Part shown: positions 1 to 9,748 of the stretch, one piece after another
How the letters are laid out: the number at the start of each line of letters is the position of its first letter
How positions within the stretch are numbered: the stretch's first letter is position 1
DNA from: Sugiyamaella lignohabitans
Lineage: Eukaryota; Ascomycota; Dipodascomycetes; Dipodascales; Trichomonascaceae
Length of the DNA stretch: 64,000 bases
NCBI RefSeq assembly: GCF_001640025.1
Contig: NC_031672.1
Coordinates: forward strand, 5,084,001-5,148,000
Direction: 5' to 3'
The notes under the pieces: model-generated
What the model saw: only the letters and a program-made list of their open reading frames with translations
The model's database searches: none
Told to the model about the DNA's origin: nothing
Position numbers and translations under genes: made by a program

Positions 1-66
1 GATGATGATGATGATGATGAGGACGACGAGGAAGAAGAGGAATCTGAGGAAGAAATCGAGGAATAG
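1..66 (+). CDS. C-terminal acidic tail of an unidentified protein (5' truncated by window)
   Basis: The first 66 bases read in one open frame as 21 residues of almost pure Asp/Glu (six Asp, then mixed Glu/Asp, one Ser, one Ile) and end at TAG 64-66. The start is outside the window. Acidic tails of this kind are common on yeast nucleolar, chromatin and chaperone proteins, so the family cannot be named. The gene converges on DGA1: only 7 bases separate the two stop codons. Confidence 0.6.
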   Translation, partial: DDDDDDEDDEEEEESEEEIEE

Positions 67-73
67 ATAATTT

Positions 74-1341
74 TTATTCTACAATATTGAGCTTGAAACT
101 ATCGACACTACGGCCCTCTCCAGTCCAATCTTTGTAATAGGTTTTCTTATTATCTTCAAAAATACGCTCTAATTCGCCAATATAAAGCGACTGGTAGTAC
201 TCTATTTGAAATTTAGTTGGCGAATCGATTTTTGGAATAGATATTGGTCGCCCCACTAGTTAGTTAGCTAGATATTCAATAAATTTAGAGAAAAATAATG
301 CCAACTTACCGACAATATCTATTGGTCTCCGATAAGGTATAATACCCATATCATAGTTGAAAACGCCCCTAGCATGCATAAGCGGTAAAGTGAACCCCAG
401 CCATTTTTTGAGTGTAGTCTGCAATCCATATAAAAAGGATGTAGAATCATTATCTACTTGGTTGTAAAGTTCTGTTGTATGTTAGTATCAAATCAAATGC
501 AAGGTATTAGCCAAGTGAACATACCATTTTCTCCAAATGCAATAATTGGAACAAGGTCGACATTGCCAACCTTCATTGCAAGTTTTATAAAGCCATGGCG
601 CTTTTTAAGTACCAGATCCATTCTTCCAGGCTTAGCTAATAAACTTTCTTGGGCACCTCCAAGAACAATGCAAATTGGTTGATTTTTTCGTAATAAGTTT
701 TCGACAGAACTCCGTGCTACTGATGCAATGCCAAGAGAAATTATATATTCTCTGTATACAGGAAGTAGGAATTGGTTGGTGATAGTCAGAAGCCGAACAG
801 GAATACCTGGGAACAGTTTGGACCATCCAGCTCCATCAGTTGCTAGCCCACCGATTGCTCCCATACCTATAATACCATGAGGATGATAACCAAATATATA
901 CTTTTTCCCAGTTGGCCTCAATTTGGGACCATCTTTCGGTTTCAATAAATAATAATACCACCAAAAGGTAAGTCGCCAAATAAGTGGTGGTCTTGACTGA
1001 CGGCCATTTGCCGAATTCTGGGTACTGGCAACGAAGCTGGGTTCTAGATTTACAGTTTTGTGCAATTTTATGGGGAAGTAGTCTGCAAAATACTTCCAGC
1101 ATTTTAGGGATCTGAATGTCGGTGCGTACCTGGCCAATTTTCCATTATCAGGGGTGGAGTCCAAAAATATATGGATTAAATAAAGAATCACTAACGGCCA
1201 GAAAAAAGGAAACGAACAACATAGCATAAAAAACGAAAGAGACAGTGGAATTGAAAATATATGCCCTACTAGCACTGCCATCTCCAGTCTGTGCCGAATG
1301 CTATTATGGATTCTAGATGCTCGTTCTCGTATTGTCGGCAT
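74..1341 (-). CDS. DGA1: Diacylglycerol O-acyltransferase, DGAT2 family
   Basis: Makes triacylglycerol from diacylglycerol and acyl-CoA at the ER and lipid-droplet surface. Exons are 1341..525, 471..310 and 255..74, giving 386 aa. Intron 1 (472..524) has GTATGT, a TACTAAC branch box and CAG. Intron 2 (256..309) has GTAAGT and TAG. Joining exons 1 and 2 restores the family motif GENELYNQ (around residue 270), which the unspliced frame breaks. Visible features: two hydrophobic segments at about residues 22-60, YFP at 88-90, the catalytic HPHG at 153-156, and RHGFIKLAMKVG near 245-260. The length fits fungal Dga1. The 3' end nearly abuts the acidic-tail gene on the other strand. Confidence 0.93.
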
Positions 1342-2227
1342 CTTTAAGAAGTTCTGATCAAACTAACAGGTAGAATTCACAAACAAGAAAGAATCAGTTG
1401 TTGAGAGGTTGACTTCTTATAATTTTTTTCAATGCCGGCAATGGCAGCAACCAAATTTGAAGACTCGTCCAATCGTCACGAGAAAATTATCAATCAAATT
1501 GCCGAGGTTAGAAGAGTGTTCGGTTTAATCCTTGGTTCGACTATTTTCTTGCATGCTACAACTTCTCGAATAGTTTAAATGAAAATAGCTTGTTATTCTA
1601 ATAATAAAATGATACAATAACAGCTCAAAAAAATTCCTAGATCCACTACTGCTCTACTAGTTATAGAGCTCTAAATCCAGAAATACTAGTTTCTCAAATT
1701 AATTACCTGGTTCAATGAGCAAATAGCCTCCAAGACCACAGGGGTATATATACCGTTATCCTAACCTATGAACCAGCAGGTCTGACTTCCCCTTCCACAA
1801 TAGCCGGTAGGTGGCGTATAGAATTGTTTTCACTTCCCCGCTTTTAAAAGATAAGCAAGACCGAGTTCTCGACAACTTTAAAAGCGTCGATCACTGCAAA
1901 TGCGTGCAGGGATTCAAGCGTTAGGTCATTTGCTTCTGTTATTGGCTCGTCATTTTCCCAGATATTTCCTCAATTTTCAACCTGTAACACTTGAATATAA
2001 TATTAAAATATACCCATGGATCTATCTACATAGTCTCGCTTGGGACTATATGGATATATATAAATTTCTACGACCGACCGTCCCAGATATAGATACAGGG
2101 GATAAATTGTATGCGGCTTATGAGGCTGAGCCGCTTCTACAGAGTGGAAAATAATTTAGACAACTGTATGCTGAAGCCGGTGATCCAACTGAAAAATCCA
2201 GATCAACTCACAAATAGCATATACAAA
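1342..2227. other. Divergent intergenic region with one candidate short gene
   Basis: This lies between the starts of DGA1 and mS41. Apart from the short ORF at 1432 I see no RNA gene or repeat. An open frame upstream of mS41 (from 1900) has no recognisable content and is probably chance or leader sequence. Confidence 0.4.
1432..1674 (+). CDS. Candidate small gene, possibly spliced (unrecognised)
   Basis: An ATG at 1432 opens a 48-codon frame ending at 1578. A GTTAGA donor could instead fall after codon 25 at 1506. Joining that to the CAG acceptor at 1621-1623 keeps the frame (1432..1506 plus 1624..1674) and gives 41 aa ending at TAA 1672-1674. The first 25 residues look helical (KIINQIAE). 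I do not recognise a family and the branch signal is weak. It may equally be leader or non-coding sequence. Confidence 0.2.
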
Positions 2228-2689
2228 ATGTTGTCAAGGACACTATTTCGCACGAATTTGACTCACCTTACCGCATCCCGTGCAATTTTTCCGACAGCTG
2301 TTCGGAGTCTTTCCACGACTCCGGCTTTTCAGACCAAATTCATTGACCCTCTACCAAAAGATTTCGTCCCATCACCAACGGAACAAGTTCCTGATGTACA
2401 AACATTTTTAACCAAAATTGGCCGTAACTGTTCTGAATATGCAGACAAGTTCGAGTCTTGGGAGCATTTCATGTCAGTGACAACTCACGAATTAAAAGAA
2501 AAGGGTGTCGATAGCCGGCCCAGAAGATACATTCTTGCATGGAGAGAAAAGTTCAAGCGTGGAGAAGAGCTCACAGAGATTAAGAGAGGCAAAAAGAGAT
2601 GGGGTGGTGAACGCAAAAGAGACGAAGTACGTGCTAAGCACTTTGGTCGTCTGAAGGCAGAAGCTCGTGAGTCTGCTGCTCGCAAGTAA
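2228..2689 (+). CDS. FYV4: Mitochondrial small ribosomal subunit protein mS41 (Fyv4, IGR domain)
   Basis: 153 aa. The frame is open further upstream, but the ATG at 2228 starts a typical mitochondrial presequence: Arg/Ser/Thr-rich, no acidic residues for about 35 positions. An IGR-motif domain follows (FLTKIGRNCSEYADKF near residues 59-74, then a basic helix-rich stretch). This is the signature of fungal Fyv4/mS41, a component of the mitoribosome small subunit. The C-terminus is strongly basic (RGKKRWGGERKRDE), as expected for an rRNA-binding protein. The domain is clear; the yeast gene name follows from the domain. Confidence 0.85.
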   Translation: MLSRTLFRTNLTHLTASRAIFPTAVRSLSTTPAFQTKFIDPLPKDFVPSPTEQVPDVQTFLTKIGRNCSEYADKFESWEHFMSVTTHELKEKGVDSRPRRYILAWREKFKRGEELTEIKRGKKRWGGERKRDEVRAKHFGRLKAEARESAARK

Positions 2690-2939
2690 TGTGGTTTGAA
2701 AGTTGTCTGAGAACTAGTGAGCACGAAAAATAGCTATGGAGATGATGATAACGAGATTAGACGGCACACGACCCCGTGGCTAACCATATGGTATATGGTA
2801 CCCTGTAAATATATTTTAATGTACATGCAATTTTATTATGTTATAATCCAACTTAATCTAACAAAGATTAAGCAGACCCCCACTCCTCCTAATCTAGAAA
2901 GAGATGACAAAACAGTTAATACAAAACCTCTTTAAGTTT

Positions 2940-3470
2940 CTAGCTCTCTTGTTGTGTTGCAAGGAAATCGGCTAATGCCTTTGCTTCGGCTTCCATATCC
3001 TCCATCTCTCTAGGTGGTCGTTGCTCACTGTCTACTCCCAAAGCCTCGGTTCGTCTGTTCTCTCTAATCACATTAAACACGTGGTCTAAATCACCTGGCT
3101 TGCTGTCTAATAATCTATAGATATCATCGATATTCGGCAGGTCATCCAATTTACGAGGAATAATATGACAGTGTACATGAGGAACTGACTGTCCTGCCAG
3201 CGGACCGTCTTGAATGGATATGTTGAGACCATCTGCGTGATAATACTTTTCAATAGCAAGTGATATCTTTTGAACTGTAGCATAAAAATCAGCAGCCTCT
3301 TCTCCTGTCAAGCCTGAAATACGGGATACTCGCCGCAGGGGACACACAAGAACATGGCCTGGAAGAATGGGTTTGAGATTAACCAGACCAAATGACTTCT
3401 GGCTTTGATAGAACACCTGGCTGGTAACATTAAAGTTACCAAACATTACTGCAGCTCGTTTAGAACTCAT
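2940..3470 (-). CDS. HNT2: Dinucleoside polyphosphate hydrolase, HIT family (Fhit/Hnt2 type)
   Basis: 176 aa, starting at the ATG 3470. The protein carries the catalytic histidine triad as HVHCHIIPR at residues 98-106 and the upstream Fhit-type block GHVLVCPLR near 38-46. This subfamily cleaves Ap3A/Ap4A-type dinucleotides to AMP plus NDP. The length and the C-terminal acidic helix match fungal Hnt2/Aph1 rather than the shorter Hnt1/HINT branch. It converges on mS41 with about 250 bases between the stops. Confidence 0.9.
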   Translation of the reverse strand: MSSKRAAVMFGNFNVTSQVFYQSQKSFGLVNLKPILPGHVLVCPLRRVSRISGLTGEEAADFYATVQKISLAIEKYYHADGLNISIQDGPLAGQSVPHVHCHIIPRKLDDLPNIDDIYRLLDSKPGDLDHVFNVIRENRRTEALGVDSEQRPPREMEDMEAEAKALADFLATQQES

Positions 3471-4184
3471 TCTAAAATAATCGTCGTCAATTATTCTCCA
3501 GTCAAATTATTGGTGAAAGTGGGGGTATTAAAGATGGTTTGTCCGAGGCTGTGGTCAGTGGGCTAATTAAATATCAATGCAATAAATAGCCTTACGCGTG
3601 ATGCAGGGGAACCAATCTCTGCAATCTATGCAGGGCTTAGATCGACGTCTTCCCCTGAAATAACCTCGACAATAATTTATCACATTAAATCAGCCAGTCA
3701 GTAAAAAATTCCAAATAAATTAAATCGATAAAAATTTAATAAAATACCCGTTTCTTGATATAATTAAAATATTATCTACCTCGGGTGGGAGGAGTTTGCC
3801 TCTGGCGGCTGGGGCGTTGCCCCAGACCCCACTGTGCTCGCTTCGCGAGCTTGCTGGGAAGGTCGGACAATAACTATGATCTGGTCTGAAATGTTATAAA
3901 ACGGAGTACGGACTAGCTTGTGGTAGATCTGAGGTCAACTACTGCTAAATTACAGTCTGTTAAAATTAAGCTCGTTAAATTAGCCTCAATCTCGGTCTAA
4001 GGCTTAGCTAGATCACTCTCCAGATAGGGTTCAATCAAGCGTCAACACTTCGAAGTACCAGGAGTTGAGACAGAGAAAAGATATATAAAGATGTGTCGGT
4101 ACCGTCATTTGTTGGTCAATCACATCGGCTAAGACTACATTCGTTCCTAGATCTCAAACGATAAATTTTCATTCTCTTTTAAAT
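3471..4184. other. Divergent intergenic region, HNT2 / secreted protein
   Basis: AT-rich DNA holding one solo GC element (3797..3850). A TATA-like stretch (agatatataaag) lies near 4078-4089, about 100 bases before the ATG of the secreted protein gene. I see no other feature. Confidence 0.4.
3797..3850 (+). repeat. Solo GC two-hairpin element, hybrid type
   Basis: Begins TGCCTCTGGCGG. Hairpin 1 is CTGGGGC-GTT-GCCCCAG and hairpin 2 is GCTCGC-TTC-GCGAGC. It combines the first stem of the CTGGGGC subfamily with the second stem of the CCGGGC subfamily. The flanks are AT-rich. Confidence 0.85.
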
Positions 4185-4586
4185 ATGCACTTCCAACTTT
4201 TGACACTCATTGCCAGCTCTTTTATTTTGGCCAATGCATTCCCTTTATCTACACTACCTAAGAGAGACGATACTAAGCAATTTCACGGAGATGCTACCTT
4301 TTACCAGCCTGAGGCTGATGCTTGTGGTACCTCGAGCACAGCAGACGATCTGGTGGCCGCTTTAAATTCCCCTCAATTTGCCGACGGTAATGTCGAGTCT
4401 GACGAGAATCCAAACTGCGGAAAGATTGCTCGCATTACCAGGGGTGACAAACATGTCAAAGTAAAGATCGTTGATCTGTGTCCTGAATGCCACGAAGGAG
4501 ATTTGGATTTGTCTCCAGCTGCGTTCAACAAGATTGCTGATCCGATTGAAGGACGAGTCAAGATTGCATGGACTTGGGACAATTGA
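4185..4586 (+). CDS. Secreted double-psi beta-barrel (RlpA/barwin-like) protein
   Basis: 133 aa. Residues 1-18 form a signal peptide ending at ANA. A dibasic Lys-Arg at about 26-27 (PKRDD) is a likely Kex2 cleavage site. The mature part has the DPBB pattern seen in small fungal expansin/barwin-like proteins: GDATFYQPEADACG at the start, then NCGKIARIT, VKVKIVDLCPEC and LDLSPAAFNKIAD. Four cysteines could form two disulfides. These proteins are extracellular and usually small. Some bind cell-wall polysaccharide or inhibit proteases, but the function here cannot be read from sequence. Confidence 0.85.
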   Translation: MHFQLLTLIASSFILANAFPLSTLPKRDDTKQFHGDATFYQPEADACGTSSTADDLVAALNSPQFADGNVESDENPNCGKIARITRGDKHVKVKIVDLCPECHEGDLDLSPAAFNKIADPIEGRVKIAWTWDN

Positions 4587-4728
4587 TTCACCAGATAGCA
4601 AATATTTTGGCGCTTAATTTTTTCCGGTTTCTTAGATGTTACTGTTGTTTTTCTATAATAAATTAACTATGTAAGCTGGTTTGTCTGAACAATAATGCTA
4701 TGTATGTATTTGAAAAAAGGACCTCTGT

Positions 4729-6639
4729 TCATGGCAGATGTTCTTCGCCGTCCCCAGATTGTACGCCTGCGCTTTCTGGAATATCATTGCTGGTGCTAGT
4801 GTGTCCATTAACTCGCTCATCATGTCCTATACTGTCTGCTGCTATCGCTGTTACTGCTGCTGTTGCTTCTATACTTGTCTTTACAGAAGTTGGTTGTGAA
4901 CTGCTCTCCGAGTTAGAAGAGCTAGAATTGGCGTCAGGTTGAGTATTTCCTTCACTTGTAGTGGAAGGGCCACTTAGAACCCGGTCAGGGCCAAATTGTG
5001 ACTCGATTTCTGCCTTACGCTCCATAAGTTTTCGGCGGAGCTCTTGAATTGCCTGTGTATGACGGGCCTTTCTCTCTCTATCCTCACGTAACCAAGAGTC
5101 GTAAACTGCTGGTATCACACTTCCAATAAGCATATATAAACCACCCTGAATAGATTCAAATAAGGTTCGCTGTTCCAAACTAGTTTGAGCCAGAGCTATG
5201 AAAGCGTCGATATCGGGGATTTCATCAGCTGTTTCATTAGACGGTGAAAGTGGTTGATTGAGACGAAGACGCATGAAAATATCTTCGTAATTGTGAGGAG
5301 TTGCTGGTAAAGCATGAGGTAACTGTAACTGCAGATAAGGAACTATTCTTCGTACTGGAGCAAAATAGCGATCTAGAAATCTCGACTGCCATAAAAAAAA
5401 TAGACCAACACATAAAATAATGGGCCAGTACTGGTACAGTATTTGACGGTCCACAGACAACAGATCAACAACAAGTGCTAGTTTAATTGCTAAGAGAATT
5501 AAATGGTGATGATTTCGTACGTTGTCGAATCCTCTTGCTAGAGCCCGGCCTACTGTGTTGGGATTTAAAAAGTTGCCGATTTGTCCCATTGCTAGAGCTT
5601 GAACCTGGTCTGGAGCTTGTGGAGGCGCAGCTGCTGCTGTAGCATTTGTATTCTGAGTACCACCAACAATAGAAGGTTGCTGGACTCGTTCAATGCACAA
5701 AGCTACGGACTCGAGGGAGACTCCAGATGCAATTAGTTTAGAAACAATGGTAGGTGAAAGACAAAATGCCCAGTCGCCATTGCTATGTTTGGGAGGTATC
5801 CAAAGCATCTCGTAGCTTGGAATGCTCACAGTTTTGGACACTCCGTTAACAGGGAAAGTGAGGTCAAACGCATGCTGGTCGCTATGTACTGAATCAGAGC
5901 GGTTAATGGACTTGCCTGTATTGACAGAGGAAGATGCAGTAGCAGATGAAGAAGCAGAATTATAATCAGGTGTCGAAATAGAGGTAGAAGCTGCGGATCT
6001 AGTTAAAGGATCCGATGCAGAAACCGAAGTCACAGTAGCAGCGACTGCGGTATTTGCAGCATTAGCTGCTGATACAATTGACGGCACGGAAGAAGATACG
6101 GGATCTGCTATTCTTGGTATGACATCGTTACTTGAAGCCACACTGCTGCCGGTAGATGACAACGAACCATTTTGTCCAATTGTTGGCACATGGGCAGTTA
6201 TTGTACGAGTTGGAGTAGGAGTAGGAGTAGATTGGCCTGCAACGTTTTGAGACGTTAATACCCCGTTAGCATTGGAACTTGTAAAAGAATATTCATCGTT
6301 TCGGTTTTTGGGCTGTCTAACAACCAAATGAAAAGTCGGTGTTATAGCTTCAATGCCAGCACCAATGCTGCCAAGAATGTCACCCAAAAGCTGTTCATTT
6401 CGCAAGATCCTGCCTCGGAATATAAGCACATGACGATCAATAGCAGGACTGCCATCAGAACCCGCAACTGCAATAGTACTATGGACAGACTCAGGCATGG
6501 TTCTATCAATAATTCGCAGCTTGAGATCCAGAACCGACTCATTGCGAGCCATATCATAGCGCGAGTTGCGCTCTCCGAGTTCAGACGCAGGACACGAAAT
6601 GAATATCGTCACAGTATTATCAGCAGACTCGGACATCAT
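4729..6639 (-). CDS. ER membrane protein with N-terminal ubiquitin-like domain (Usa1/HERP-like, ERAD)
   Basis: 636 aa from the tandem ATG at 6639; the open frame extends upstream only to a GTG. Residues about 8-110 form a ubiquitin-like fold with the typical VLDLKLRI and HVLIFRGRIL strands. A long Ser/Thr/Ala-rich low-complexity linker follows. A hydrophobic hairpin then appears at about residues 375-425 (HHLILLAIKLALVVDLL and WPIILCVGLFFLW), followed by a cytosolic helix rich in Arg/Glu and an acidic Ser-rich tail. UBL plus a membrane hairpin is the plan of mammalian HERP and yeast Usa1, scaffolds of the Hrd1 ubiquitin ligase in ER-associated degradation. Orthology is inferred from architecture. 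Confidence 0.65.
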   Translation of the reverse strand: MMSESADNTVTIFISCPASELGERNSRYDMARNESVLDLKLRIIDRTMPESVHSTIAVAGSDGSPAIDRHVLIFRGRILRNEQLLGDILGSIGAGIEAITPTFHLVVRQPKNRNDEYSFTSSNANGVLTSQNVAGQSTPTPTPTRTITAHVPTIGQNGSLSSTGSSVASSNDVIPRIADPVSSSVPSIVSAANAANTAVAATVTSVSASDPLTRSAASTSISTPDYNSASSSATASSSVNTGKSINRSDSVHSDQHAFDLTFPVNGVSKTVSIPSYEMLWIPPKHSNGDWAFCLSPTIVSKLIASGVSLESVALCIERVQQPSIVGGTQNTNATAAAAPPQAPDQVQALAMGQIGNFLNPNTVGRALARGFDNVRNHHHLILLAIKLALVVDLLSVDRQILYQYWPIILCVGLFFLWQSRFLDRYFAPVRRIVPYLQLQLPHALPATPHNYEDIFMRLRLNQPLSPSNETADEIPDIDAFIALAQTSLEQRTLFESIQGGLYMLIGSVIPAVYDSWLREDRERKARHTQAIQELRRKLMERKAEIESQFGPDRVLSGPSTTSEGNTQPDANSSSSNSESSSQPTSVKTSIEATAAVTAIAADSIGHDERVNGHTSTSNDIPESAGVQSGDGEEHLP

Positions 6640-6831
6640 AACCACACTCAGAACAACCCGCACACACTCGGGAATCTAATATCTCTCGACGGCGTCAAAC
6701 ACTATCTGACGTCAGCCGAAACTGTCCACCTCTCCTTCCACATCATCAGTCACGTGCCGCGATAAGATAAGGCACCGGCGATCCCCTCCAACCCCCAACC
6801 CAACCCCCAATCCCCTCTCTCTCGTCCACCC

Positions 6832-6893
6832 GACTCCGCTCCGCGAAGTGGAGCACCACGGGGTCTGGGGCAGAGCCCCAGCCGCTGGAGGCA
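6832..6893 (-). repeat. Solo GC element next to a composite copy
   Basis: Reads on the minus strand from TGCCTCCAGCGG. Hairpin 1 is CTGGGGC-TCT-GCCCCAG. The second hairpin is imperfect (CTCCGC...GAAGTGGAG on plus). It lies 18 bases before the composite element at 6912. Confidence 0.8.
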
Positions 6894-6911
6894 CAGTTTG
6901 GGGTCCCCGTC

Positions 6912-7055
6912 TGCCTCCGGCGGCTGGGGCTCCGCCCCAGACCCTGGTTGCTCCTCTCGCTTCGCTCGAGTCGTGCGTGGGGGCCGCGGCAGTTTTGTTC
7001 TCCTGCGAAGCAGGAGCAACCAGGGTCTGGGGCGGAGCCCCAGCCGCCGGAGGCA
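6912..7055 (+). mobile_element. Composite GC inverted-repeat element (full copy 1)
   Basis: The left arm (6912..6970) starts TGCCTCCGGCGG, with stem CTGGGGC-TCC-GCCCCAG and an inner arm CTCCTCTCGC...GCTCGAG. The right arm (7000..7055) is inverted and ends CCGGAGGCA, with inner hairpin CTCCTGC-GAA-GCAGGAG. The centre begins GTCGTGCGTGGGGG. Both TGCC ends face outward. Confidence 0.85.
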
Positions 7056-7478
7056 GTCCGGCCCCCGTACGGTTTTGGGGGTTGTGGATGATGTTGGTAA
7101 GGGTCTGATCCGCGATGTAGACGCGCGGGCGCGCATGCGCATGTGTGGGGATTGGGGAAGCAGGATTAGAAATTGCCATTGGTAGCACGTAGACAGCGCA
7201 ACGGTTATTAGGTAATATAAAGTTTAAATGAGCCGCTGATCGGGCGTGGAAGGAAACAACGATAGACAGACATAGTAGATACTAGCACACACGGTTAGAC
7301 AGGGTTCAGTGGGATATTGGCATTGATCGAAGAAAGACAGTCCGGTGAGACATTGCGCCAGTTGTTAATTTGAGACTCGTTTTTGGATATTCGTTTACAC
7401 TGGTTTTATAGAAAATACGACAGGAAGTCGTCAGAAAGTGTCATTTTGGTTTTTGGTAGTTGATTTTTTGGGTTACAA

Positions 7479-8849
7479 ATGAGTTCAGCACAGGTTGCTG
7501 GCCAGAACGGGGTTTCTCGTAGAAACGAGGGAGCCAGCTCGATCCAGTCGGGTCTGTCTTCATCGCTAGCAGCGGCACAGACAGAACAACAGGCTCAAGA
7601 GTCATCTAAAGATTCAGTTCCTGCTCCCGTACAAACTCCTACTCAGATGTCCAGTCAATCATCGGGTCAAGCATCAGCTCCAGTTTCAGCTTCAACGCCG
7701 GCAACTCCAGCAACATCAGCATCAAATTCAGCTAATGCTGGTACTACTAGAACCACTCCTCAACCATTACCTTGTCGGTACAAAACAGGTAAAACGCTTG
7801 GTCAAGGAACATATTCGGTGGTCAAGGAAGCTGTACATATCGATACTGGCAACTATTATGCCACCAAAGTCATCAATAAAAGACTCATGTCGGGTCGTGA
7901 ACATATGGTGCGCAATGAGATAGTCGTGTTGCGTCGGATATCCAAGGGCCATCGTAATGTGCTAACACTAGTGGATTATTTCGAGACGGCTAATAACTTG
8001 TATCTGGTGACAGATCTAGCCAAAGGAGGTGAATTGTTTGATCGTATTTATAATAAGGGCTCGTTTTTCGAGTCGGATGCAGTAGAAATCATCGAGTCGG
8101 TGGTTTCTGGAGTGGCATATTTACATTCTCATGGCATTGTTCATCGGGACTTGAAACCGGAAAACCTTCTTTTCAAAACCCCGGCAGAAGACTCAGATCT
8201 GCTAATTGCCGATTTTGGCCTGTCGAGAATCATTGACGAGGAAAAGTTCAGGATGCTGACAACCACATGTGGAACTCCTGGTTACATGGCACCTGAGATC
8301 TTCAAAAAGACAGGCCATGGTAAGCCGGTGGATATATGGGCTATCGGTGTGATTACATATTTTCTGCTATGTGGCTATACACCATTTGATAGAGATACAA
8401 GTTCGGAAGAAATGGAGGCGATATTATCAGCGGACTATGCGTTTGAGCCCGAGGAGTACTGGGCAGATGTGTCTGATAGTGCTCGAGATTTTATTACCAA
8501 ATGTTTAAAGGTGGAACCCAAGGACCGAATGACCGGAGAAGAGTGTTTAGAGCATCCATTTTTGCACGAAAAGAGGAAAAAGAAGCAAGAGGCCGATTTG
8601 CTTCCTACCGTTATGTCCAACTATAACCTGCGACGCAACCAGAGCCAGAGCACGCTAATGATAAGCCGCAACCTAGGAGATAACTATGGAGCCATGGATG
8701 GCGCATATAGCCAGAGTCCTGAGAATGCACGACCTCCTCAGCGAACCCCATTGTCCAGCAGTTCGTTATCTCGAGCGACATCCGCTGATGAGGGGACTAT
8801 GAAGGAGACCTTGACTGCTCTTACCAGTGCCAAACTGACTGACAAATAG
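7479..8849 (+). CDS. Ca2+/calmodulin-dependent protein kinase (Cmk1/Cmk2 family)
   Basis: 456 aa. Residues 1-95 are Ser/Ala/Gln-rich and disordered. The kinase domain runs from about 101 to 365, with glycine loop LGQGTYSVV, Lys in YATKVINK, HRDLKPEN near 222, DFGLS near 245, and CGTPGYMAPE in the activation segment; a Thr just before this is the usual CaMK-kinase target. GELFDRI and the VDIWAIGVITYFLLCG helix are CaMK-type. The region after the kinase is basic then Ser-rich and should hold the autoinhibitory and calmodulin-binding segment. Fungal homologues act in calcium and stress signalling. Cmk1 versus Cmk2 cannot be decided. Confidence 0.9.
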   Translation: MSSAQVAGQNGVSRRNEGASSIQSGLSSSLAAAQTEQQAQESSKDSVPAPVQTPTQMSSQSSGQASAPVSASTPATPATSASNSANAGTTRTTPQPLPCRYKTGKTLGQGTYSVVKEAVHIDTGNYYATKVINKRLMSGREHMVRNEIVVLRRISKGHRNVLTLVDYFETANNLYLVTDLAKGGELFDRIYNKGSFFESDAVEIIESVVSGVAYLHSHGIVHRDLKPENLLFKTPAEDSDLLIADFGLSRIIDEEKFRMLTTTCGTPGYMAPEIFKKTGHGKPVDIWAIGVITYFLLCGYTPFDRDTSSEEMEAILSADYAFEPEEYWADVSDSARDFITKCLKVEPKDRMTGEECLEHPFLHEKRKKKQEADLLPTVMSNYNLRRNQSQSTLMISRNLGDNYGAMDGAYSQSPENARPPQRTPLSSSSLSRATSADEGTMKETLTALTSAKLTDK

Positions 8850-9289
8850 TGTTCCCCAGCTCGACTCTCCGTAGCCACGACTGGTCCTTGACCCTGATTC
8901 TGTTGCTACACACGTCTCTTTAAGCTTCGAACTGGTTTGTTTACTAACATAGTGGACTCTTACCGGCAATCAGACTCAATCCCAGTACCATTTGTTGACA
9001 TTTTTGCCCAAGAATCCAATCCCGGTTCGAACTCAGTTGAAAGTTTCATTAACCAAACACCAGATTTCGATAGATCTCCATTTGGCAGGCGAGCCACGAA
9101 ACTAAAAGTTCGAGCTAGCGAGGAAGCAGCAGTAGCAGCAGCAGAGTCAGCGACGAACCGTTTTGGCGCTAGTCGCACGAGGCCAGCTGGCTATCCGGAG
9201 ATACGAGCACGACCATTACCGTTAGATACAAACATTTATTTCTTTTTATTTATTCGCTTCCTTATCACTCACTCCACTTCATCGCCAGC

Positions 9290-9344
9290 TGCCTCCGGCG
9301 GCTGGGGCGCTGCCCCAGACCCCGTTGCTCCTGCTTCGCAGGAG
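9290..9344 (+). repeat. Solo GC element, CTGGGGC type
   Basis: TGCCTCCGGCGG start. Hairpin 1 is CTGGGGC-GCT-GCCCCAG. Hairpin 2 is CTCCTGC-TTC-GCAGGAG, the right-arm type of the composite. It lies 440 bases after the CaM kinase stop. Confidence 0.85.
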
Positions 9345-9679
9345 ACCAGAGGGGGGTCGTTTTGAACTCCGTGCAGATGATACTAGCCTGGTGGCAGGAG
9401 ATTGGGTGGAGTTGGTCAATCGATGTCAAGAGGCTGGGGGGAGAGAAGATTCGATTCACGAGTGGAATGAGCATCGGGGTCCGGGAGTTTGAGTGACATC
9501 GGTGGATAAACACTACCCCGGAAATAATCTCCAATCAGGGCGACGACGTCGACAGCAGGAGCGTGCTGCTGTCAGAGTCGGGATCTCCGATCGTTGGCAG
9601 GGAGCGTGCAGCTAGGAAGAAGCAAATGGGCTATCATGACCGGTTGGAGATACGTCAATGTGGACCATGTGCTTCTTCT

Positions 9680-9748
9680 GCTTGTACTTGTGCTTGTGCT
9701 TATGCTTGTGCTTTTGCTTGTGCTTGTGCTTGTGCTTGTGCCTTGCTT
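9680..9748 (+). repeat. Hexanucleotide microsatellite (GCTTGT)n, imperfect
   Basis: About 11 units of GCTTGT or close variants (CTTGTACTT, GCTTATGCTT, GCTTTTGCTT). The surrounding frames are not convincing genes, so it is most likely a non-coding microsatellite. Confidence 0.8.

Larger units (their letters stand above)
6640..7478. other. Divergent promoter region with three GC arms
   Basis: Between the Usa1-like gene and the CaM kinase gene. It contains CACGTG at 6751-6756, a C-rich tract near 6781-6830, a solo GC arm, and a composite GC element. Apparent ORFs across 6712-7188 on both strands are products of the repeats. Confidence 0.5.

Noticed and set aside
1900..2227. Extended N-terminus for the mS41 gene from the upstream open frame
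   Set aside because: The extension is not conserved-looking, and the ATG 2228 gives a proper mitochondrial presequence.
6712..7188. Overlapping ORFs on both strands (60-158 aa) upstream of the CaM kinase
   Set aside because: They are created by the GC-rich palindromic arms, which are open in many frames; no family features and conflicting strands.
8937..9365. 142-codon plus-strand frame after the CaM kinase
   Set aside because: It starts at TTG with no internal ATG, runs into a GC element, and has no recognisable domain. Could be an unspliced 3' part of something, but unsupported.
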